Source: Dipteris shenzhenensis
Lineage: Eukaryota; Polypodiophyta; Polypodiopsida; Gleicheniales
Direction: 5' to 3' (one strand)
DNA length: 64,000 nucleotides
Assembly (NCBI GenBank): GCA_047967505.1
Contig: CM106541.1
In this document: piece after piece, positions 33,428 through 42,600 of the stretch
How the letters are laid out: each line of letters starts with the position of its first letter
How positions within the stretch are numbered: position 1 is the stretch's first letter
The notes under the pieces: generated by a model
The model's database searches: none
What the model was told of the DNA's origin: nothing
The model's input: only the letters and a program-made list of their open reading frames with translations
Translations under genes and position numbers: made by a program

Positions 33428-34700
33428 CTAGAATTCCTTGGAGTCGCAGCTGAAAAGCAAGCTTCTCAGCTCCTCCTCATTCCGTGCTAGAAATTGGCGT
33501 TTCTTGCGCCTAACCAACCACTTGTAGTCTCTCTTGGTTTCGGCAAGGAGGGGAGACTTCTCCTTGGTCTCAAGGTTAAGTTTCCTGCGGAGTTCCTTAC
33601 ACTCCTCGTCATACCAACCGTTGCAAGGAACAAGACCAACCGGTGGGGGACTAGACGAATGACATGTGGCAGGGAACGACATGTGAGCGGCAGAAACGAG
33701 TGAAGTATGTACAAGTTCCCACCGGTCCCGCGTGGATGGTAGAGCATCTAATAGATGAGGACGGAGTAGGCGGCTGAGGTTCTGGCTATATACATCATCG
33801 AACTGGTGGTCGAAATGAATCTCATAGTAGGGTTGACGGTCGTGATAACGAGGGGGAGGTGGGTCATGGGAGACATGAGTCAAAGTAAAGTGGATGAGTG
33901 CATGGTCGGCAAAGGGCATGAAGGGGCTAACAGTAAGGCTATGGATGGAAGGGACTAGAGTCGGGGGACCTATGATGTAGTCGATCACGCTAGTACCACG
34001 CCCAGAAGCAGAAGAGAATGTAGGCATGGAAGACTGTGGCCACCTTGACAAGCCGTTATAAATGACCATACTGTGCGAGGTGAGGAGCTCCAGTAGCTGA
34101 CGTCCCTGATCTGTGGGCTGTACTGTGCAGTCTGATGAAGTCCGACAGAGGCTATCATCGTGAAATGCTGGGAGTATGACCGGATCCTCCATGAAGTCAT
34201 AAGTGAGGGCCTGTCTGTCTGAGGTCCTCGCGTTGAAGTCTCCTAAAAGGATGACTTCTCCGCGACGTGAAAAATCTGCAATGTCCGCTGAGAGATCCTC
34301 AAATATGGACTGGCCTGGTCCAGTGGAAGAATAGATCGACTGCGCCGGGGGGAAGTAGCAAACTGCAATAAAAAGATCTCGCTGAGGGGCCCTGCGGCAG
34401 ATGCGTACCCACAAGAATCGGGCATGTGAATCTGCTCTCTCCACTGTGATGATCCGATCGAGATGCTCTCTGTACAAAATGGCCACTCCTCCAGATCCTC
34501 TCACTCCAAATGTTCGGGCGTGCTGCCTGAAGGCAGATCTCCATGTATACCCTGTCACTCGTGGCAAAGGTCTCTCTGGACTCTCGTGTGTCTCCGTGAA
34601 AAAGATGATATCTCTCCCAAAGAATGCCCCCCGTAGATTGCCTGGTTGTGCTGTAAAAGAACCATTGCAGTTCCATACAGCGATGCGTAGACTATCTGAC
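33428..34700 (-). pseudogene. LINE-C ORF2 endonuclease half
   Basis: The frame is open from about 34700 (LRIAVWNCNGSF, first endonuclease motif) and from the Met at 34567 for 379 codons. FFTETHESPE (Glu), GVRGSGGVAILYREH, LLGDFNART (107-115), SVIDYIIG (193-200), FADHALIHF (219-227). Then a basic linker (CNGWYDEECKELRRKL, RRKKRQFLARNEEE). Ends at TAG 33428; the reading continues in the same frame (SKSQSPLTDP) to a frameshift near 33280. No clear Met lies before the WNCNG motif, so ORF2 may start by reinitiation after ORF1. Confidence 0.9.
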
Positions 34701-34729
34701 GGGTGGTGTGTCCCATGGGCCCTGTCCCG

Positions 34730-36181
34730 TCAAGCGGACGGGGCAGGAGGTGGAGGTGGAGGTGGGGCTGTATCTGCTGGTCTGCCATCTCTAAGCACTG
34801 TGGGAGCACGCCTCAAGGTGCCTGTGATGAGTCTGCCATCCCTAATCACTGCCCACTTGCCCTGAGCTCGGGCTGCATCTCTCTGAGGCATGAGCGCCTT
34901 GCGCTCCTCAACCTGTATCTGAGTCAGATCCTCGTCCATGGAAATCTGTGGGTGGTCTCTGAGTGTCCCTCTCCTCCTGAGGGCAGCTAGACGTGCCTGG
35001 GCATCTCTGAATCTGATAATGAGGGGCTACTCTCTAGTAGGATCCCTCCCGACTCTATATGCTCCTACAATGCCATGATCCTGTACTCCCAATGTTTGAG
35101 AGAAGGTCACAGCCTGTGTCATCGTGGACTCTGTCGCGGAGGGTAAGATACCACGAATGCGAATGTTGAGGGCCTTTGTGGCCCTCTGCTGTGACTCGAC
35201 CAATGTAGCTGATACAGTAGATCTCTGAGGCTGTGATGGCTGACGGCGGACGACATCCACCCACTCTGTGGCTCTCTGGACCTCTGTCTGAAGGGAGGTC
35301 AAACGCTCCTCAACCGCTGCTACTGCTGTAGTGGGAGATGTATCCATGTGCTGAACGCGAGTCTCGATCTGCTGCACTCGCTCTGTGTGTCCATGAATCT
35401 CTCCAGCAAGAGTCCTATGGGTCGCCTGTAAGACCTGAAGATCTGTCCTAATAGATAAGACCTCCCGATCCTGCTGTGTCACTCGATCAGCAAGAGATGC
35501 AACCTGAGCCGTAAGTAGAGAAATGGTCTCGTCCTTCCTGTGAAGCATCTGAAGTGCAGCTCGGAGATGGGTCTCAAAGTGCTGAAGCTCTGGCAGGATG
35601 TGGCGGCAAGGACAAACAGTGCAAGGCATGGAAGGAGAAAGAGAGGGAGACAGGGGGGAAACCGGTAAGGTGGGTAGCGGGGATGAAGGAGAAGGCTGGA
35701 AAGGGGGAGAGAAAACGGGTACCGGGGAAGGAGAGGAGGGGATGGGTAAAGTCTGTAGAGAGGATGAGGAGGAGGTAACCTCTGGCAAAGTAGGTAAAAT
35801 AGGCAACAAAGGGGAAGAGGTGACAGAGGGCTGTGACAGGGAGAGAAAAAAGGGTGGAGAAGGGGTAGGAGAAGAAGGAACCTGAGAGGGGAGGGGTGAA
35901 AAAAACTGCGGGTACAAAGTAGCTATGGGCGGAAGATGAGATAATGGAGCTGAAACCGGTGAACCTGCGACTGGGAGTGTGGGCACTGCGCTGGGCAGAA
36001 GATGAGACAATGGAGCTGAAACCAGTGTACCTGCGACTGGGAGTGCGGCAAGTGCGGGCAGTGCGCTGTCCTTTGTAGAAGATGCGAGTCCTCTTCTACT
36101 ATAGTGCAGCATCTCGGTCGTGGCGGCCATTGATGTTGCTGCTGTTGCTGCTTCTGTAACATGCTTGACGGTGTCGGCCAT
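34730..36181 (-). pseudogene. LINE-C ORF1
   Basis: Starts MADTVKHV at 36181. Residues 1-190 are Ala/Pro/Ser-rich (repeats of SAPLSHL, PSSPSP). Then comes a coiled coil (about 200-320: RKDETISLLTAQVASLADRV, ERLTSLQTEV), an RRM-like middle (KALNIRIRGILPSATESTM) and YRVGRD. TAG at 35027 stops it, but the same frame continues (PLIIRFRDAQARLAALRRR, MDEDLTQIQVEERKAL) to 34730, with a Pro-rich tail. Full length would be about 484 residues. It is presumed to bind element RNA. Confidence 0.85.
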
Positions 36182-36242
36182 TTTTAATTACGGGAAGCCG
36201 GCAACATTGAAAAGCGGGAGATGGCGAGCGTTGCCAATGCGC

Positions 36243-36291
<49 letters not shown>

Positions 36292-36295
<4 letters not shown>

Positions 36296-36871
36296 AAAAT
36301 TAAAAAGAAAAGATGGGGTTGGGGCTGCTCCCAAGAAGGGGGGGGGGGGGGGGGGGGGGGAAAAAAAAGGGGTTGGGGCTGCGCCCGAAAAAAAAAAAAA
36401 AAAAAAAAAAGGGGTCGGGGCTGCAAGTGCGAGGGGGTGAGCGGGGGGGTGAGCGAGGGGGGGGGGCTGAGCGGGGGGGCTGAGCGAGGGGCTGTGAGGG
36501 CTGTGGGGGCTGAGCGGGGGGGGGGTGAGCGGGGGGGGTGCGGGGGGTGAGCGGAGGGGTGAGCGGGGGGGCTGAGCGGAGGAGTGGGCGGGGGACTGAG
36601 CGGAGGGGGGGCGGGCTGTGAGGGCTGTGGGGGGTGAGCGGAGGGGTGAGCGGGGGGGTTGGGCGGAGGGGTGAGCGGGAGGGGTGAGCGACGAGAGAGA
36701 GAGAGGGGGGGCGTCGATGGTGTAGCGAGGGGGAGCGTCGATGGTGCAGCCACAGGTGACGTAGCAATAGTAGCCCCACGCAGCAGCAGCTCACAGGTGA
36801 CGAGAGGGTGAGAGAGAGAGAGAGAGAGGGGGGGAATGAGGGGGGGAAAGAGGAAGCCGATTCCACAATGA
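36292..36871. repeat. G-rich low-complexity block upstream of LINE-C
   Basis: Three GGGGT(T/C)GGGGCTGC units (36315, 36369, 36411) separated by a 23-base G run (36338-36360) and a 23-base A run (36388-36410). Then GGGGCTGAGCGG/GTGAGCGGGG units to about 36700 and GA tracts. Long ORFs on the minus strand here (36184-36866) are Pro/Ser artefacts of the repeat. Confidence 0.85.
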
Positions 36872-36875
36872 TGTC

Positions 36876-36908
<33 letters not shown>

Positions 36909-36970
36909 AGAGAGTTTATTAGCGTCCTCGGGGGGCCAAAAATGACGTATGGGACCCGTCTCGATACAAT

Positions 36971-37013
<43 letters not shown>

Positions 37014-37024
37014 AAGAAAGAAAG
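36872..37024 (-). repeat. GA microsatellites flanking a 60-bp LINE-C-like tail stub
   Basis: (GA)n about 36872-36913, then 36914-36972, which is only a LINE 3' end (TTTATTAGCGTCC, hairpin 36924-36955), then a second (GA)n and (GAAA)n to 37024. The stub is a severely 5'-truncated insertion embedded in GA repeat on both sides. Its tail differs from the 30.6-kb family in loop sequence. Confidence 0.75.
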
Positions 37025-38143
37025 TGTATTATTGTCCACTAAAGGCCAAAATGGGCCCATGGGACATCAAGAACTCTGCATACAAGATAGCACAAAATCA
37101 ACGTGCCATAAAGAAGAGGCATCGTCGAATATCATCTAAGTGCTACGCAATACAATGCAAGTGAAAGTACATAATGTCAAATCTGAGCCTAAATACAAAG
37201 TAAACTAGATGCAAGAAAACCGCCCCTGGGTGCAAAATGGGGGGATGAGTACAATATGCCAATGCAAAGATACAAGTCCAGGTGTCACGGAGTCTGAGAA
37301 CCAAAATAATACTGGAAATCCTGTCCATCGACTCTGCCTCCTGCTATGAGAGTACAAATCTGAGCAAAGGTGAGGTGAGCGGCTGGTGGGGCGAGATCTC
37401 CATGAGTAAGTCTCCTCCGAAAAGCTACCATCATCCTGGATCGTCTGGAGATGAAGCGGCGAGTACGTCCCCTATGTAACAAGATCCTGCGGCGTCTACA
37501 AACCATCTCATATGTACATCCACAGGGTGGAGGCATGTGTCCTGTGTGAGCTCTGACCTACTCATGCTCCTCCTGGTCTCTGTCCTCTGGTATAGCGTGT
37601 GCCTGAGCTCTATCAGGCTGGGCTCTATCACGCTCCGGTCTGTGCTGATGGTCTCTGAGGTAGTCTCGTCGAAGCATAGTGGCCTCCCTGACATGAAGAG
37701 CTAGGCAATGCTGATCCTCGTAGTCCATCACTCGTGAGAGAGGTCCAAAGCCATCCGTGAAGAGACAGTGGAATCTACCTCTGAGCTCATAATATAGCGG
37801 GCATCTGCAAATGAAGTGCTCCTCTGACTCCACCTCTCCCATGGTGCAACAAGGGCAGATCCTGATCTCTCGGCCTGGTCGCCGTCCATCCTCCATGCGT
37901 CGCATCCTTCCAGCCTCTATCTCGAGCTGATGCGAAGAGACTCTAAGCTGGCCAAGGGCAATCCTCAGTGAGTGGGACATGTGGATACCTGTATAGCCTG
38001 GTGGAATGACAAACCCATCCTCTGAGATCCGAAGGAAGTGGTCACGATATGTGGCCATCTTCGTCGGAAGCTGCGTGGGATAAATCCAAGTGCGATACGT
38101 ATGAAGCTGCAGCAAGTCTGCTCTCGTGACCTGGCTAAGCTCG
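37025..38143 (-). mobile_element. LINE-C, 5'-truncated copy
   Basis: Collinear with 30652-31772 and nearly identical by eye. Hairpin 37034-37065, 3' UTR, and the ORF2 C-terminus in pieces: 37558-38115 (MLQLHTYRTWIYPTQL..., CPCCTMGEVESEEHFICRC, RVMDYEDQHCLAL) and 37285-37536. An early stop follows EDRDQEEHE near 37558, and a small deletion (GATGAAGCGG versus GATGAGAAGCGG near 37450) shifts the end. Truncated at 38143 exactly where LTR sequence begins. Confidence 0.9.
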
Positions 38144-38369
38144 CATGACCAAAGAGAAAGTACTCACATGTAGACCAAAGAGCTTGTAGCTTGATACTTG
38201 ATTGATATGACACTAGACAAGTACAGCTCTTATATAGAGAGCACACACACACATGAACACCAATGCATATGGGATAACTCCCAATGTGACACGTGGCATC
38301 CATAGGACACACTAGACTAGAGCTTACACTAGAACACACCAAAATGACTCTTGACTCCATTTCCTAACA
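38144..38369 (-). repeat. 3' LTR (truncated) of the non-coding LTR element
   Basis: Aligns with the TGTTAGG end of 39915-40239 for about 220 bp and stops at the 5' end of the truncated LINE-C. Confidence 0.85.
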
Positions 38370-39900
38370 CCCCTCCATGGAGGAAAGGTGAGTGACTACT
38401 GGAATGGAACCAAGGATAGAACATGACACTAATGGTATCTACTACTTTGTACAATGTATGAACTAGACATGGCTCTCATGCTAACTCAAGGGTTGAAGTC
38501 TGAGCATAGTTCAGAGGTTGGACTGAGCACTCACATGGCTTTACGTCCCAAACATGACTCAGAGGCTCATGTCTCAGCATGGATGTATGACCAACTCAGC
38601 GGTCTAGGAAACCAATGCACCAACATCATGAAACTCATATGCCAGGCTTGATATCTAGACCATATCAATGCTAATACATGGCTCCCACAATACATCCCCC
38701 TCTTGACTCCAGGGACTAACTAGGAACATGGATCCACACACCATAAATATAAAAGAAATACATCATTTTAGGAGGACTATCCAAAGCAGAGAACCTTTAT
38801 TGACTCAACACACATCATTTATTTCATTCATTTTTGGGAAACAACCCAGAGTACCCAAATAGATAGATCATGCAAAACAATAGATATAGCTTGTCGGTCA
38901 GGTCCAATAGATGTGGTGTAAAGTTTCTCGAACTATCTATTACTTCATATAGATCATGCAAAATAATAGATATCGCTGGTCCGGTCCGTCAGGTCCAATA
39001 GATGTGGCATAAAGATTCTTGAACTTGGCTTTGATTTCTGTGGCTGAAGCAGTGGGGTCAAAGTGACGAAGTAATTTTTTATCCAACCTCATACCGATAC
39101 GAGCCAATGTTTTCTCCCTAGATGATATGACTTCTACACGAGGGCAAGGTTCCATGGTAGCAAATCAATTTGAGGTAGTGAAACGTTGGACTGGTAGCTC
39201 CCACAAGTAGAAATCCCATCGGCAGAAGTGGAAGATGGAGCAGCAAATTGTGGGCACCAGCAAATCCGGGGCTCGGGCGAATTGGGAGCAAAGTGAGGGC
39301 AGCTTAGCTCAATGGCTCATGCGCATTCGGGGAGGCAATGAGTAGAGAAATGGCACACCAATCAAGGCAGTATGCAGCTGCAGATGGTACTTCAATCGAG
39401 GGCGAAGGGCAGCTGCATATGATGCAGTAGATGGGCAGTCTGTATGGGTAGACTGGCAGGAGTGCGAGCAGTATAGAGGGCTGGTATGGGCCTTTTGTGC
39501 GCGATGGCAGGAGTAGCAGCAGTAGGCGGAAGTCCCGAGGGCTGGTACGGGCTTTGTACGGCGGATCAGTACTGATCCATACAATCTATATGGCTTGTAC
39601 GGCCTGCTTTGTAGCGAGCTATATGACCAGTTTGTAGGTCAATGAAGTAGCTGGAGGCGAGGCTACTAAGGCGGCTGATGGCGAGGCATTTCAGGCTGAA
39701 GAAGGGATAGTTGATGGCGAGGTATATCAGCTCCAAATAAGCTCCAACAGCTCCGAAGGTGAGGCTAAGGTAGGAGAAGAGAACAAGATGGAGAGAAAGG
39801 AGTGAAAGGGAGCCCAATCATGGAGGAGAGAGGAGCTTCCATTTGCGGGCTTCTCTCATGCTCTAGGTAGAGCAAGAAGAAGGAGAAGGTAGGAAGGGAG

Positions 39901-39912
39901 GCTCTGATACCA
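39901..39912 (-). other. Primer binding site
   Basis: The reverse complement is TGGTATCAGAGC, two bases inside the LTR end. Confidence 0.9.
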
Positions 39913-39914
39913 CA

Positions 39915-40239
39915 TGAAGGTACATGGTGGAGAGGGAGAGAGAGAGAGTAGGCTAGGGAGAGAGATAGTGATACTCAAAGCGAGACCTAATGAAATGGAA
40001 ATGAAATGACTAGAGCAGTGAACAAAATGAAAGTACTCACATGTAGACCAAAGAGCTTGTAGCTTGATACTTGATTGATGTGACACTGGACAAGTACAGC
40101 TCTTATATAGAGCACACACACACATATGAACACCAATGCATATGGGATAACTCTCAATGTGACACATGGCATCCATAGGACACACTAGAATCACACTAGA
40201 ACACACCAAACTGGCTCATCTTGACTCCATTTCCTAACA
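39915..40239 (-). repeat. 5' LTR of the non-coding LTR element
   Basis: Complete LTR with TATATAG-type TATA box (element strand, near 40103 CTATATAAGAGC) and GA-rich 3' part. Fragments recur at 21100-21192 and 60314-60458. Confidence 0.88.
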
Positions 40240-40609
40240 GAAACCACCTATGTGAAAGCGAGCTGAAGGTAATGCAATTCGAAGCAGAAAAGTAAGGCCA
40301 AGGTACAGCTAAGGTTACAGCTGAAGCCAAGATACAGGAGTTGAATATCTGAAAGGTGGAGAGCGAGGTCTAGGTGAAGAGCAGCAAGCATCCTATCTTG
40401 AGCTTGTGATGTGGAAGGGTGTGACCTGTGATGTGCAAAGAGAGTGGTGAAGCTTTCCAACTCCACGTCCTTCTTCAGTTGCAGCAGCTCATCCTTTGAA
40501 AAAGTGATGGTTCTTGCGGCCAGTGGAAGAAAGGATGCATTGAATGGGGATCCATCCAACAATCAAAGATGAGAGGCCGACTCAAACACCCAAGAAACTC
40601 CGTCTGTCG
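40240..40609 (-). other. Unassigned ORF with retroelement-like setting
   Basis: The minus-strand ORF 40248-40562 (104 codons; MLDGSPFNASFLPLAARTI, then FSKDELLQLKKDVELESF) has normal composition in its first 45 residues. It follows a C-rich (element strand) leader like those before LINE ORF1s here. It is cut by the LTR at 40239. I do not recognise it. The segment 40497-40600 is repeated at 20683-20760. Confidence 0.35.
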
Positions 40610-40880
40610 CTTTGTGGAGGCTAGGGAGGGGGGGAGGGGGGGGGCTGGAAATCCTAAGGGAAACTAAATGAAGGGAAGGGGCTATAAGAGAGAGAGAGAG
40701 AGAGAGGATAGGCAAAGAAGGGGAGGAGGAGCAGAAGGAAGGGCTGAGAGGGGGAGAGGGATGGGCTGAGAGGGAGAGGTTGAGAGGGGGGGAAGGAGGG
40801 GCTGAGAGGGAGAGACTGATTGGGGAGGGGCTGAGAAAATAGAGGGAGAGGCTGAGGGGGCGAAGGAGGGGATGGGATAC
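40610..40880. repeat. G-rich GGGGCTGAGAGG array with GA tract
   Basis: Irregular units of AGGGGCTGAGAGGGAGAG with a (GA)n run at about 40685-40707. Same type as the arrays at 20.8, 30.5 and 36.5 kb. Confidence 0.8.
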
Positions 40881-41859
40881 TTATAGGACACCCCCATATG
40901 ACTACAGACTTCAAGTATTAGTAAGAACATCCTCATCGTGAGGGTCAACATACCAGCCTGAAGCAAACCAATGCTACTCAACATAAACCACTACTCTCTC
41001 ACACTCAAGGCATGCATCTAGAATTACTTATCATCCTTTGATCTTTCTGGTATTGTACAAAAAAGACAAGGGGATCAGCTTCTCTATCCCACCAAATGTG
41101 AATTACCTAGAGGGGAATGTTTGTGCTAGAAAAGACACCCATACATCAAGAGATGTATTGTGAGGGCTACACCAAGCTCTCACAATAGCTATCATGATTG
41201 ATGATGAAGGCATACTAAATTCTAATGTGTGCAGTGTGATTGGATGAACAGCTCACCCAAATTATGACTTGCATCAGAATAAAAATTAAACTAATATTTT
41301 GTGGAGTTGATTGTGTAGATTCATGTAGTGTAAAAACAAACTTAATTTTTCTTTATAGCCTAGTAACATGAGATCTTCTTAAGAAGGTACAATTGATGGG
41401 AGATGAAGAAAAATAATTTCATCTATACAACTAATTTCGCTTTTTCGCTACATGAAGCAAGTTGGCAAGGTGGTCAAATCTTTAAATTCTTGATCCTTGA
41501 TACTCCATCAACTTCTTTTTGGCAGGCCCTTTTGTATGCCTTGTGAGGCTAATTTAATGATAGTATCTAATAGTTGTGGTCGTTCAAATGTAAAAGTGGT
41601 AATTCCATACAAAGCTATGTTGTTTGACCCATGTCATAAAACGCTCCTCTCTCTTTTTGCGTATCGTTCGTACACCTCCTACTCTGAAGTCAAGAGTGGG
41701 GTCCTATGAAGAAGCACCAAATTTGGCTGCTTGGACCAATAGCCCATGTCCACTTGGCCAAATGCAAAAGTAGTTCAAACCTCAATCAGTCAAAATCAAA
41801 CCTTAATCAGTTCAAACTGTAATCAAATATTGGGAAGAGTGAAATCTACGAGAAGAAGA
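40881..41859. other. No recognisable feature
   Basis: Mixed-composition DNA. ORFs are all under 75 codons and resemble nothing known. Confidence 0.5.
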
Positions 41860-42600
41860 AGAAGGTCTATTAATGTCGGCGGAAGCTAAATTGATGTATC
41901 ATTGGATAAGAGCTCCAGATGGGATACAAATAGCATCTCTATAGGAGCGCAAGGAGCGTTTCCAAGATGATTACATTGCATACCTACTTTAGCTTAAAAA
42001 AGATTTTCATTACAGTCCTTTAAGGCTGAGAGTCTCTCAGTTTAGTCTTGAAGTTCCTGATTTTCCATCTTTATGGACAGCCCATTTTCCCTGATTCTGA
42101 GCTTTCCTGAATTTATTGAGTTTTCTGGATTTGTACTGGAGTTGGTTGGCATGAGCTCTTCTATTATCCATATCTCAGTGAGTTTCAGTTTGTTTAGTAT
42201 ATCTCATAATCTTTACTTTTGCATCATTGCTCCTGCAACAAGGCTGAGCATGTGATCCCCTTTGCTGAATAAAGCATATGTCTTTGATGTTCCACTCAAT
42301 GTTGGGCATCCTTCCTATGAAAGTGCTGAATTTCGGGACTCTCATCCGAACTTTACTCCAAAAGAATGCCCAAATCAGTCTTGCAACTCCCCAAGTCTAA
42401 GTAGCAAAGCATTATTGGCTCTTGGATTATTATTCGTAACCTTTGCTTGGATGTCATCTTTTGTTAACTTTTGTTTCACTTCCACTTTCGTCTCTATTTT
42501 ATTGACTTCATCTTTGTAATAATCGTATCTTAACAAAAGGAAACCAACTGTGGAGTAGGGAGAGATATGTTGCATTTTTTCACTACCTCTTCTATAACTC
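41860..42600 (-). other. Possible decayed LINE end with coiled-coil ORF remnants
   Basis: (GAA)n then GGTCTATTAATGTCGGCGG at about 41860-41885 resembles the TATTAACGTCC tails of LINE-C. Minus-strand readings (KLTEIWIIEELMPTN, LRIRENGLSIKMENQELQD, DEVNKIETKVEVKQKLTKDD at 42375-42575) are charged, helix-prone and broken by stops, as in an ORF1 remnant. Weak evidence. Confidence 0.35.

Larger units (their letters stand above)
30599..36291 (-). mobile_element. LINE-C, nearly complete copy
   Basis: About 5.6 kb on the minus strand with ORF1, ORF2, 3' UTR, tail hairpin (30662-30693) and a (GAAA)n/(GA)n tail (30599-30651). The 5' side is another (GA)n tract (36246-36291). By eye the only coding lesions are one stop in ORF1 (35027), one stop in ORF2 (33428) and one frameshift near 33280. 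The combination (L1-type ORF1; endonuclease with GDFNAR; RT with FVDFRKAFD and YADD; C-terminal Cys/His knuckle; hairpin 3' end instead of poly-A) does not fit the ordinary plant L1 plan seen in the other LINEs of this window. I leave its clade open (RTE, CR1/Jockey-like or other). Confidence 0.88.
38144..40239 (-). mobile_element. Non-coding LTR element (LARD-like), relative of the gag-only element
   Basis: Minus strand. The 5' LTR is 39915-40239 (325 bp, TGTTAGGAAATGG...CCTTCA) and the primer site is 39901-39912 after a TG spacer. The interior is 1.5 kb, the purine tract CCATGGAGGGG is at about 38370-38380, and the 3' LTR is cut off at 38144. It shares LTR start, primer spacing, the GAGTCAATAAAGG module (38791-38806) and the GGGGGATGTATTGTGG module (about 38684-38700) with 12.0-14.4 kb. 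The interior has no gag or pol I can recognise; the 72-codon ORF 38940-39155 is unassigned. An 86-bp segment is duplicated (38863-38948, 38949-39034). Confidence 0.82.

Noticed and set aside
35554-35885. Plus-strand ORFs rich in Glu/Gly/Lys
   Set aside because: Antisense shadow of the Pro/Ser-rich N-terminus of LINE-C ORF1.
36184-37060. Minus-strand ORFs of 189, 188 and 89 codons rich in Pro, Ser and Leu
   Set aside because: They read straight through G23, A23 and (GA)n tracts; repeat artefacts.
40248-40562. Host protein-coding exon
   Set aside because: The adjoining sequence is repeated at 20.7 kb and sits by the G-rich arrays of retroelements; kept only as an unassigned ORF.
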